Positions 30,124 to 37,457 of a stretch of 42,891 nt of DNA are shown here, one piece after another. The position numbers and the translations under genes were made by a program. The notes below the pieces were generated by a model. The model saw nothing but the letters and a program-made list of their open reading frames with translations, ran no database searches and was not told the DNA's origin. Source of the DNA: Nanobdellati archaeon (GTDB lineage: Archaea; Nanobdellota; Nanobdellia; UBA10117); assembly GCA_016182015.1 (NCBI GenBank), contig JACOYC010000011.1, positions 1 through 42,891 on the forward strand. Direction: 5' to 3'. How positions within the stretch are numbered: the first letter of the stretch is position 1; the number at the start of each line of letters is the position of its first letter.

Positions 30124-30307
30124 TAACTCACCGCTCGTGCCTTATGAAAAATTGCAAAGCAATTTTCCATTCCGTGAATTTGTTTCAAATTCACGTTATC
30201 CGCTGACTAATGTCGAAAAATATTTTAATTTTTCGAGCACCTCGAAAATGCTTGTGCATTTTCGTTGAGTCCGTGATTTACTCGCAAACAAAAAGCTATC
30301 GCTAACT
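30124..30307. repeat. Cluster of four short perfect hairpins between convergent genes
   Basis: AAAATTGC-AAA-GCAATTTT (within 30146-30167), GTGAATTTG-TTT-CAAATTCAC (30174-30194), CGAAAAAT/ATTTTTCG (30214-30235) and CGAAAATGC-TTGT-GCATTTTCG (30243-30264). The sequences differ but the size is the same (21-22 bases). The linking sequence is not A/T-rich (CTCACCGCTCGTGCC, CCGCTGACTAATG). TTAACTC at 30123-30129 and CTAACTC at 30302-30308 may be a degenerate flanking repeat, which includes the stop of the reverse pilin gene. Confidence 0.55.
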
Positions 30308-30916
30308 CGAAACTTCTTTGACAAAGCTACCGGCTGCGGTTGCCTTGCCCTGGAATGTTATTATGAAATTTATCTGGGTGCCGTTCGTTGTATTAGCCAA
30401 GGTACAGTCTGTGCTTGTGATGTTCAGCCTTAGTTCGCGTATCTGGCCAGGGTTTATGTCTGCCCCGCAGCCCAGCGAGCAGATTACGTTCCTGTTGGAG
30501 CCAACAGCGCCGTTCCATGGCAGGGTGCATACTGTCCGGCCAGCCGAGTCGGATACAACCCATTCTACCGATGGCGTCGTATTAACCTGCGTAGCGATCT
30601 TGGCGTTGCCAGTATTTTGTATTAGAATACTCATGAACTCGTTGCTTGGAAATGTTCCGTTGTAATTAGTGCGGACTACATTGGCGGCGGTTGCTGCCGT
30701 GGAAAAAAACCTTGTGTTAAAGCTCTCAACGCCGCCCTGCCCCTGCTCCTGAATTCTGGTCAGCCAATAAAACATAGCCCCTGCGACTGCGACTACCATC
30801 ATCATAGTAAGAATGATTGCGATTATTGGCGTAATCGCGTTTCGCGGACGAAATGCAATTTGCGGAACTCTGTTCTGCATTATTGCTTTTCTATTTGCAA
30901 TCTTGCCAGCAGCCAT
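30302..30916 (-). CDS. Archaeal type IV pilin, 204 aa (paralogue of 26000)
   Basis: Same build as the pilin at 26000: FRPRNAITPIIAIILTM and a hydrophobic helix, then LTRIQEQGQGGVESFNTRFF and a beta-rich head. Cysteines are at matching places (VCTLPW, VICSLGCGA, STDCTL), and N-x-T/S sites are frequent. The 66 bases coding the anchor are identical to the other copy, while the heads differ at about half the residues. It is divergent from the 764-residue metal-repeat gene, 82 bases away. Confidence 0.82.
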   Translation of the reverse strand: MAAGKIANRKAIMQNRVPQIAFRPRNAITPIIAIILTMMMVVAVAGAMFYWLTRIQEQGQGGVESFNTRFFSTAATAANVVRTNYNGTFPSNEFMSILIQNTGNAKIATQVNTTPSVEWVVSDSAGRTVCTLPWNGAVGSNRNVICSLGCGADINPGQIRELRLNITSTDCTLANTTNGTQINFIITFQGKATAAGSFVKEVSS

Positions 30917-30998
30917 ACAAATAAGTATTAGCGCTGTTTTAAATAACTAACGGAAGCAAATAGATTTTTAAATAAGGCAATATAATAAGCTAAGTAAG

Positions 30999-33293
30999 AT
31001 GGCCACGAAAACCAGAATTATTATAATCGCACTTATAGCAGTCCTTGCTCTTTCCGGTTTAAAATTCAGCTTTGCACAAAACGATGGCGGCTCTTGCGTT
31101 GCTAAATATTGCAGCGAGCTCAAAGATATCGGAAGTTGTAACGGCGCCCCGGGATGCGGATGGGTAGAAGCACTTGGAACCGGTAGCTGCAAGGGCACAG
31201 CCATCGGCGACTGCGCGCCGCACAACACCAGAGAAGCCTGCGGCGGATTTGCAGCTTGTATTTGGTCCACAGATGCGTGCACTACTACTGATGGCGACAA
31301 GGATGGATATTACAAATCATTATCGCCGAATGCGCAATGTTCTTCACCGGTTGACTGCAATGACTACAATGCAGACGCAAATCCTGCACAGGCAGAAGCC
31401 TGCGACAATGTAGATAACAATTGCAATGGCCAAAAGGACGAAGGTGTAACGCAGCTTCTTTACACCGACGCCGATGGTGATAGTTTTGGCGACCCTGCAA
31501 CAGGCAGGCAACAATGCCCGGGCGATAAGTTAGTAACGAACAATCAGGACTGCGATGACACCAACAACGCAGTTTTCCCTGGCGCGGCAGAAGCCTGCGA
31601 TGGTTTAGATAATAATTGTGATAGTTTTAAGGATAACGCCCAAGGCATACAAAAAGATGGCACGTTGCCAGTGCCAGCCCCGCGGAACGCTCAGCCATCA
31701 GGTTCGCCTTGTGGCAAAGACGCATGTACTGGTGTTACAACCTGGCTCTGCGCAAATGGACAACCAAACGATCCAGACCTGCAATGCTCATCGAACGGAA
31801 AAGATGCGGGCGTGTGTGCACTCTGCGATTCGCAGGGCAACGCGGAATTCGCAAGCCAGCCAGCTGACTGCGCGCCGGTTGCCTGCCCCGAGCAAGACAG
31901 ATGCGAACTTAGGGCGGGAATAGTAGCTTATGTAAATTATACAGATTTTGTGCCAAATGTATGCCAGAATATTGGAAAATGTTCTACCAGCGCATCAACA
32001 TTTAATCTAACGCAGGCCTGCTCCTTTGTAAGCAATGTAGTAACAACCGATATTGACCATGATGGCTGGACAGACGTATGCGGAGACTGCAACGAATCTA
32101 ATTCAGCAACACATGTAAATGCTACAGAAATCTGCGACAAACAGGACAACAATTGTGATACTAAAACAGATGAAACATTCGACACAGATAATGACGGATT
32201 CTTTAACGCGACCTGCACGGGCGTTTACCCTGCCAGCAGGATAGATACAGATGACAAAAATGCAAATGTTTATTTGGGTGCGCTGGAACTATGCGATGGC
32301 GTCGATAACGATGGCGACAGCGCGATAGATAACATAAACAATTCAACAAATATTACAATCACAAAATGTGCCTGCTCAGGAAAAACTGCCGCGCAGATTA
32401 CAAGCATAAAAGCCAAAACAGAAGCAAACAACAAAATAGATGACAACTGCGATGGCCTGCTTGCCACAGCAGAAGAAGATTTCGACGCCGATGGCGTTGC
32501 GATTTATGAAAGCGACTGCAACGACCATGATGCAGATATAAATCCGGGCGCTTTAGAAATTTGCATCGGAAGCGCGGATGACAACTGCAATGGCCAGGTA
32601 AATGAGGGCTGCGCAACGGACAGCAAAACTGACTCGCTCGTTAAAACAACACTCGGAGCACAGAATTCATCCTCTGATGAGTCACCGCTGCCGGTGATAG
32701 GTTCGGCCAGCCCGTCGCTGAGGACAAACCTGAGCGGCGCAGGTTCAACAGCCGGCTTGCGGGGCACAGGCATAGAAAGTGTAAGTGTTGAAGAAAAAAA
32801 ATCAAGCGCCAAACTCATAGCCGCGATAATAGTCGCGATACTCGGCGCGGCCGGCGGCGGATTTTATTTTATGCGCTTGCGCGCAAAAGCATCACTGGAT
32901 TTGGAAGCTGAGGGCTTTGGGGTGGCAGAGCCCGAGCAGGCAGGAAAGCAGGATGTCAAGGATTTTGTCAGCTCATCAGCAGCGCAGGGCTACTCTGCAA
33001 CAGACATCAAAAACACACTAAAAGAAAAGGGCTGGGATGAAGGCGATGTTGACAGAGCAGTTGAAGAAACAGCTAGCGATTTAGAATCGTTGGGAAAAAT
33101 TTCAGAGAAGCGCGGCCTGGCCAGCAAGGACGAAAGCGCAATTAGCGGCTATATAAAAGAAACAAGAAGCAAGGGCTTCAGCAATGAGCAAATCAGGGCC
33201 GCACTGGTTTCAGAGGGTTGGAAAAAGGATGTTGTGGATACTTATTTTGAGAAACCAAAGCCAAGGCCAAAGCCAAGAAGCAGGAAAAAATAA
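30999..33293 (+). CDS. 764-aa surface protein with MopE-type metal-binding repeats, membrane anchor and helical cytosolic tail
   Basis: A cleavable-type signal peptide (MATKTRIIIIALIAVLALSG...FA) starts it. A Cys-rich segment (about 30-85) follows, then at least four MopE-type repeats, each with an acidic D-x-D-x-D-G loop, D-C-N/D-D and E-x-C-D-x-x-D-N-N-C-D/N, at about residues 95-150, 150-210, 350-390 and 500-550. A Ser/Gly-rich linker leads to a membrane helix at about 604-622 and an about 140-residue cytosolic tail. The tail has two copies of a helical motif I/V-x3-I/V-x6-G-Y/F-S-x3-I-x3-L-x3-G-W (650-690 and 713-750), also found in the cytosolic protein at 3630. The exported part likely binds calcium or another metal; the tail could link to a cytosolic partner. 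Confidence 0.78.
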   Translation: MATKTRIIIIALIAVLALSGLKFSFAQNDGGSCVAKYCSELKDIGSCNGAPGCGWVEALGTGSCKGTAIGDCAPHNTREACGGFAACIWSTDACTTTDGDKDGYYKSLSPNAQCSSPVDCNDYNADANPAQAEACDNVDNNCNGQKDEGVTQLLYTDADGDSFGDPATGRQQCPGDKLVTNNQDCDDTNNAVFPGAAEACDGLDNNCDSFKDNAQGIQKDGTLPVPAPRNAQPSGSPCGKDACTGVTTWLCANGQPNDPDLQCSSNGKDAGVCALCDSQGNAEFASQPADCAPVACPEQDRCELRAGIVAYVNYTDFVPNVCQNIGKCSTSASTFNLTQACSFVSNVVTTDIDHDGWTDVCGDCNESNSATHVNATEICDKQDNNCDTKTDETFDTDNDGFFNATCTGVYPASRIDTDDKNANVYLGALELCDGVDNDGDSAIDNINNSTNITITKCACSGKTAAQITSIKAKTEANNKIDDNCDGLLATAEEDFDADGVAIYESDCNDHDADINPGALEICIGSADDNCNGQVNEGCATDSKTDSLVKTTLGAQNSSSDESPLPVIGSASPSLRTNLSGAGSTAGLRGTGIESVSVEEKKSSAKLIAAIIVAILGAAGGGFYFMRLRAKASLDLEAEGFGVAEPEQAGKQDVKDFVSSSAAQGYSATDIKNTLKEKGWDEGDVDRAVEETASDLESLGKISEKRGLASKDESAISGYIKETRSKGFSNEQIRAALVSEGWKKDVVDTYFEKPKPRPKPRSRKK

Positions 33294-33332
33294 CCCGCTA
33301 AAGCTTAAAAATCCAATAACGTGTTCTGTTTT

Positions 33333-34016
33333 ATGAAAATACTATTTGTTGAAGCAAAGGCAAAGTTAGATGTCCTGCCAGCCATAAAAGCAAATCTGAA
33401 AGCCTTGCAGGCATACAAAAAACTCGCGATTGCAGCAACAGTTCAGTTTACTGAACAATTGCCGGCAGTCCAGAAATTTCTGGAAAAAAATAAAATTAAA
33501 ACATTTATCGGCAAGCCATCGCTTCATGCAGTCCTGCCTGGCCAGCTGCTGGGCTGCGACCCAACCGCCGCGCTCTCCGTGCAAGCAGCGGACGCGATAT
33601 TATATATCGGCACCGGTGAGTTCCACCCGGGACCTGTTGAAATCGGGAGCAAGGTCCCAGTACTAAAGTTAAACCCGTTTACAAAAATAATAACCAAAGT
33701 AACTGCGGAGGAAATCCGCAGGCACAAATTAAAAAATCTCGCGCGGATTGAAAATTTCAAAAAAGCAAAGCGGGTAGGCATTTTGGTAACAACCAAGCTC
33801 GGCCAGAGCGAGATGCAGGGCCGGGCAGATAAAATCAGAGAAAAATTAGAAAAACAGGGAAAGGAAGTATATTTGTTTCTGGCAGACACGTTTAACTACA
33901 AAGATATGGAGAACTTTCCTGACATTGAGGCTTGGGTGAACACGGCCTGCCCAAGGATTACTGATGACCAGCAGTCAATTAAGAAACCGGTTGTGAACGC
34001 GACGGAGATTGCTTAG
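33333..34016 (+). CDS. dph2: Dph2 C-terminal domains, separate gene (227 aa)
   Basis: Encodes domains 2 and 3 of archaeal Dph2. It starts MKILFVEAKAKLDVLPAI, which corresponds to the strand after the GHS loop of domain 1. GQLLGCDPTAA carries the second cluster cysteine, YIGTGEFHPGP the SAM/substrate loop, and VNTACPRITDDQ the third cysteine. All three cysteines are thus present over the two genes. I use ATG 33333; four codons upstream another ATG is possible. A TATA-like AAGCTTAAAAATCC lies 30 bases before. The gene is intact by length at both its ends, so the pair could act as a two-piece enzyme. Confidence 0.82.
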   Translation: MKILFVEAKAKLDVLPAIKANLKALQAYKKLAIAATVQFTEQLPAVQKFLEKNKIKTFIGKPSLHAVLPGQLLGCDPTAALSVQAADAILYIGTGEFHPGPVEIGSKVPVLKLNPFTKIITKVTAEEIRRHKLKNLARIENFKKAKRVGILVTTKLGQSEMQGRADKIREKLEKQGKEVYLFLADTFNYKDMENFPDIEAWVNTACPRITDDQQSIKKPVVNATEIA

Positions 34017-34614
34017 ATTCAGCTAAACTCATTTTCGGTAAAAGTTTTCCGTCTCCTGCTGGTTTATCCGGATAAATTTCTACGCGCAACATGCCGCTAT
34101 GCGCATTAATGTATTTTGCAAGCTCTTTGTGTGTGAAAACTTCTCGTTCTACTAATCTCATAATTAGTCTGTCGTCTATACATAACCTCTCCAACTCACC
34201 CTCTGAGTCTGGACCGCAATCTGATACGTATGTTTCTCGCAGGGCTGCGGACAGTGTGAGACGCCCTCCACCAAGGGCAGCAACCCTTTTTGTCCACATT
34301 TGCCACTGCTCTATTTTTATCTGATATTGTTCTAACTGCTTTTTATACTCCGTATTGTCTTGCGTACTTGATTTTGCTGGTGGCCCAATTGGCTTTGCGC
34401 GTGGCGCATATCTTCCTTCCAAAGCAAGCGCAGACAATATAAGTAAAGCAGATTTTAGAAAAACAACGAGACCTGATGCATCTTCCACTATTTTTTCGTA
34501 CTGCACCCGCTGGCTCGGGCTAGCTCCGCCTAAACTGTCTTTTGCGCCATCAAGCACTTCAAGCGCGCGGTCAACTTCGCCCAGGCTTTCAAGCAACTCC
34601 TCTAAATCACTCAT
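33979..34614 (-). CDS. Hypothetical helical protein, 211 aa
   Basis: Starts with an acidic coiled-coil-like region (MSDLEELLESLGEVDRALEVL), followed by a moderately hydrophobic helix (GLVVFLKSALLILSALAL), a Gln/Lys-rich helix, and an alpha/beta part with a single Cys pair (SDCGPDSEGELERLC). The last 25 residues are basic and Ser-rich. It overlaps the end of Dph2-C by 38 bases on the opposite strand. Family unknown. Confidence 0.55.
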   Translation of the reverse strand: MSDLEELLESLGEVDRALEVLDGAKDSLGGASPSQRVQYEKIVEDASGLVVFLKSALLILSALALEGRYAPRAKPIGPPAKSSTQDNTEYKKQLEQYQIKIEQWQMWTKRVAALGGGRLTLSAALRETYVSDCGPDSEGELERLCIDDRLIMRLVEREVFTHKELAKYINAHSGMLRVEIYPDKPAGDGKLLPKMSLAESKQSPSRSQPVS

Positions 34615-34710
34615 ACCCCAACAAAAAATAAATCCTATTTAACATTTTCTAAAATGCAGTATATAATTAGATAAGCAATTGAAAAGGCTTATAAATGGTC
34701 TAAAAGTGAT

Positions 34711-34992
34711 TTGTTAATGGAATTCACAATTCTGGAAGAAAACAAAGGTGCAATAAAGATTGAGGCATCAGCACGGGATGAAGGTTTTTTTAACTTAGTC
34801 AAGCGCCAGCTCTGGCAGAACGGCGGAGTGGAGATTGCAAGCTTCCGCATCGCTCACCCAGACATTTCAAGGCCAGTTTTTGTGATAAAAGCAAAATCCG
34901 GCAAAGACCCGAAAAAACTCTGGAACGCCGCGCTCGAATCTATTTCTGAAGAGCTAAAGAGTTTTGAAAAAGAGATTAAAAAATTAAAGTAA
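34711..34992 (+). CDS. rpoL: DNA-directed RNA polymerase subunit L (RpoL/Rpb11)
   Basis: Pairs with subunit D to form the platform on which RNA polymerase assembles. The sequence holds the family pattern: DEGFFNLVKRQLWQN, VEIASFRIAHPDISRPVFVIKAK and then a helix (KKLWNAALESISEELKSFEKEI). H-P-x3-x-P is the core signature. 93 residues is the usual length. A TATA-like CTTATAAAT lies about 22 bases upstream of the ATG. Confidence 0.92.
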   Translation: MLMEFTILEENKGAIKIEASARDEGFFNLVKRQLWQNGGVEIASFRIAHPDISRPVFVIKAKSGKDPKKLWNAALESISEELKSFEKEIKKLK

Positions 34993-34995
34993 AAA

Positions 34996-35592
34996 TTAAT
35001 AGTATGGGTAGCTGCTGCCGCCACCATATCCGCCGCCCACCGCACTCGCGTAAGATAAAAAGGCCAGCCCAACTATAATCATTATAATAATAACTGGTAT
35101 TATTATTGCTATCAAAATTGTTCCGATTGCCTGGCCAGTTGTAAGTTTGTGGACTTTCATAAGGCCGATTCCCAGCAGAACTATCGACCAGATACCGGTA
35201 AAGAAGTTTACGACCGGAATCCAGCCAAGCAGATATGTCGGTGTGTTTGCGTAAAACTGGATTGCGATTGTTTTGTCGAGTCCGCGGGCGCCAAACAGGT
35301 ATGCCCAGAGGTGTATCCACAGGCTGCCTATGATTGTGCCAAGGAAACCGCCGAGCCAGACAGCCAGCAGCATTATTATAAACACAAGTCCACCGGTGCC
35401 TGCCGCGAACGGAAATGGCTGTGCCGCGATTGAGAACGCCATAAGCGTACTCGACAGCAGGCCATAAATGAAAAGCCCGATAAGCCCGTAAACCATCGCA
35501 TCTGCGAGCTTGTGTTTTCTGACGCGTTCGAATTGCCTGCCAGGGCCAGCAATAAAACCTTTTACATTATCTACAAAATCTTCTATAGCCAT
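34996..35592 (-). CDS. Yip1-domain-like membrane protein, 198 aa
   Basis: A short cytosolic N-terminus with VDNVKGFIAGPGRQFERVRKHKLADA, then about five hydrophobic helices with LWIHLWAYLFGARG and FYANTPTYLLGWIPVVN, and a Gly/Tyr-rich end (SAVGGGYGGGSSYPYY). The order fits Yip1-domain proteins of archaea, whose role is not settled. Its start lies 109 bases before the divergent DUF99 gene, with A/T-rich sequence between them. A convergent neighbour (RpoL) ends three bases away. Confidence 0.75.
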   Translation of the reverse strand: MAIEDFVDNVKGFIAGPGRQFERVRKHKLADAMVYGLIGLFIYGLLSSTLMAFSIAAQPFPFAAGTGGLVFIIMLLAVWLGGFLGTIIGSLWIHLWAYLFGARGLDKTIAIQFYANTPTYLLGWIPVVNFFTGIWSIVLLGIGLMKVHKLTTGQAIGTILIAIIIPVIIIMIIVGLAFLSYASAVGGGYGGGSSYPYY

Positions 35593-35701
35593 TTTAGTAC
35601 CTCAAATTTCTGTTGCAGCTATCATATAAAAGCCTTTCGCGACTTACAAGTGCGTCATGCACTACAGGAACATTTAAGTATTTAATAATCTGTTATTTTG
35701 T

Positions 35702-36295
35702 ATGAAAAAAGAAATTAGAATTTTAGGCATAGATGACGCGCCGTTTAATAGAAACACAGATGAAAATGTTTTAGTTGTCGGCGTTGTTTTGCGCGGCGCG
35801 GATTACATGGATGTCGTGCTGTCCTCCAGCGTTGAGGTTGACGGCATCGACGCAACACAAAAAATAATAAAATTAGTGAACGATTCGAGAACCAAAGACC
35901 AGCTGCGATGCATCATGCTGGATGGAATCGCGCTTGCCGGCTTTAATGTCGTAAACATAAACGCGCTTCACAAGGCAACAGGCCTGCCAGTTATAGTTTT
36001 TATAAAAGACCGCCCAGATTTCACGGCGATTAAAAAAGCGCTGGTGCATCTGGATGATGGCGATGACAGAATGAAGTTAATAGAAGCCGCAGGGAAAATC
36101 CAAGAGTGCGAAATCGAAAACAAGGCGGTCGGCCGGAAAGGCATAGTTTATTTTCAGGTTGCAGGAACAGATGCAGAAACAGCCTGCAATATATTAGAGC
36201 TCACTTGCCGGCATGGCCTCGTGCCTGAGCCTCTCAGGGTTGCGCATATGGTGGCGCAGGGAATTGTGTTTGGGGAAAGCAAGGGGCGGGCGTAA
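35702..36295 (+). CDS. DUF99 family protein (endonuclease V-like fold), 197 aa
   Basis: DUF99 proteins have a fold akin to endonuclease V, and one archaeal member was described as a deoxyuridine endonuclease. Features seen: RILGIDDAPFNR at the start, VLVVGVVLRGADYMD, CIMLDGIALAGFNVVNINAL and LPVIVFIKDRPD. D15-D16 and D85 may be the metal ligands. Length is typical for the family. An A/T-rich stretch (TATTTAATAATC) lies about 25 bases before the ATG. Confidence 0.85.
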   Translation: MKKEIRILGIDDAPFNRNTDENVLVVGVVLRGADYMDVVLSSSVEVDGIDATQKIIKLVNDSRTKDQLRCIMLDGIALAGFNVVNINALHKATGLPVIVFIKDRPDFTAIKKALVHLDDGDDRMKLIEAAGKIQECEIENKAVGRKGIVYFQVAGTDAETACNILELTCRHGLVPEPLRVAHMVAQGIVFGESKGRA

Positions 36296-36300
36296 CAAAA

Positions 36301-36308
36301 TTTTTAAA
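36301..36308 (+). promoter_or_regulatory. TATA-like box before signal peptidase
   Basis: TTTTTAAA lies about 22-29 bases before the ATG at 36330, and overlaps the region just after the DUF99 stop. Confidence 0.4.
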
Positions 36309-36329
36309 CCAATCACAAACTCAAATCAC

Positions 36330-36947
36330 ATGGAAACTAAAAAAGGAAAATGCACCTACGAATCCCACAAGTCAAAGCCAGCCAAGCTCTGGCACTTCTT
36401 GGCACACGAGGACAGCTGGGCCTCATTTGTTGCTGATGCGGTTTTAGTAATATTAATCGGCAAGTTTATTTTATTCCCCGGATTGGGTTTGGTTTTAGGA
36501 ACAGGCTACCCGGTCGTTGCAGTAGTTTCAAGCTCGATGGACCATCACGGCAGCGGCTTTGAGCAGTGGTGGTTCGAGAACGGCAGATACTATGAAAGCG
36601 ATTACAACATAACCGGCGAGCAGTTCAGAAATTTTTACAGGCCAGACGGTTTTGTCAAGGGCGACGTGTTTGTTGTGCGGGGAATTGATGGCTCGGAAGC
36701 GAAGGTCGGCGATATTTTAGTTTATACCGTGAACGGGAAGAGCGATCCGATAATACACAGGGTTATCGCGGCAAACCCAGATGGCACTTTCCAGACAAAA
36801 GGTGATGCTAACTTTGGCCAGCTGCCCTTCGAAAAAAATCTTGACAAGTCAAAAATTCAGGGCAAGGCAGTTTTTTGGATTCCAAAAATTGGATGGGTCA
36901 AGGTCTTGGCGGTTGAAATATTAAACAAAGTAAGAGGGGCCGTATGA
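36330..36947 (+). CDS. Signal peptidase I, archaeal/ER (SipW-like) type, 205 aa
   Basis: Cleaves signal peptides of exported proteins at the outer face of the membrane. It has a cytosolic N-terminus, one membrane helix (AVLVILIGKFILFPGLGLVLG), then PVVAVVSSSMDHH with the catalytic serine of the S-S-M motif. GDVFVVRG is followed by PIIHRVIAANPDG with the histidine that replaces the bacterial lysine, and by TKGDAN with the conserved aspartate. The start at 36330 is chosen because the longer frame overlaps DUF99 and lacks homology. Its stop overlaps the ATG of the first TFS-like gene. It would not cleave class III signals, which need a different enzyme. Confidence 0.88.
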   Translation: METKKGKCTYESHKSKPAKLWHFLAHEDSWASFVADAVLVILIGKFILFPGLGLVLGTGYPVVAVVSSSMDHHGSGFEQWWFENGRYYESDYNITGEQFRNFYRPDGFVKGDVFVVRGIDGSEAKVGDILVYTVNGKSDPIIHRVIAANPDGTFQTKGDANFGQLPFEKNLDKSKIQGKAVFWIPKIGWVKVLAVEILNKVRGAV

Positions 36948-37270
36948 AGTTCTGCCCGAAGTGCGGCTCGATGATGAAAACGCACGGTGACAGCTTTGTT
37001 TGCAGCTGCGGCCACAGGGAAGCTGCCGGCAAGGTTGAGTTTAAAGAAGTCAAGGCAGGCAAACCAAAGACTGAAGACAGAGAACTGAGGACAGAAGACC
37101 GAAAACCAAAAGCCGAAACCAAAGATACAATGCCCGTGGTAGACAATGTTTGCCCAAAATGCGGAAATACAAAGGCGTACTGGTGGGAGATGCAGACAAG
37201 GGCAGCTGATGAGGCCGCAACACAATTTTTCCGCTGTACCAAATGCAGCCATACATGGAGAAAGTATTAA
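36944..37270 (+). CDS. TFS-like transcript cleavage factor / RNA polymerase zinc-ribbon protein (108 aa)
   Basis: TFS stimulates RNA cleavage in backtracked archaeal RNA polymerase. There is an N-terminal zinc ribbon (FCPKCGSMMK...FVCSCGH) and a C-terminal one (VCPKCGNTKAYWWEMQTR...FRCTKCSHTWRKY). The D-E pair of the cleavage loop is present (AADEAATQFF). The linker between the ribbons (residues about 40-60, KPKTEDRELRTEDRKPKAE) is encoded by the low-complexity repeat and is not typical of the family. Starts in an ATGA overlap with signal peptidase. The end of the gene is duplicated in the flanks of the hairpin element at 37258-37431. Confidence 0.85.
   Translation: MKFCPKCGSMMKTHGDSFVCSCGHREAAGKVEFKEVKAGKPKTEDRELRTEDRKPKAETKDTMPVVDNVCPKCGNTKAYWWEMQTRAADEAATQFFRCTKCSHTWRKY
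37061..37128. repeat. ACCAAAGAC-type low-complexity repeat (copy 5) in a coding linker
   Basis: AAACCAAAGACTGAAGACAG, AACTGAGGACAGAAGACC and AAAACCAAAAGCC run one after another inside the TFS-like gene and are read as K-P-K-T-E-D-R-E-L-R-T-E-D-R-K-P-K-A-E. This is the longest copy and matches copy 1 (4991-5050, other strand) unit for unit. Confidence 0.65.
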
Positions 37271-37431
37271 ATTTTATGCACATGCATTTGGCAATAAATG
37301 GTTGTTGTTGCATTGCGCAGCAATGCGACCAAAGCGCCAGCCGATTCCAGAGAAAATCGCTCGGCGATTTTCTTGGCCAAGAAAATTCCAAAGGAATTTT
37401 CTCTGGTTGCGGCTGAGAGAAAGTATTAAAT
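37258..37431. repeat. Hairpin element (CAAAGCGCC family, copy C) with perfect 15-bp direct repeats
   Basis: GAGAAAGTATTAAAT occurs at 37258-37272 and 37417-37431, 159 bases apart, with no mismatch. It includes the stop of the TFS-like gene. Between are CATTGC-GCA-GCAATG, the core GCGACCAAAGCGCC, then CAGCCG pairing with CGGCTG, and inside that AGAAAATCGC-TCG-GCGATTTTCT and AGAAAATTCC-AAA-GGAATTTTCT. It is the clearest case of insertion with target duplication in this window. Confidence 0.75.
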
Positions 37432-37457
37432 AGTGGATTAACATACCAAGGTGTAAA

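Noticed and set aside
37275-37433. Short coding frames across the hairpin element after the first TFS-like gene
   Set aside because: The frames arise from the palindromes, have no similarity between copies beyond the core, and no ribosome binding site.
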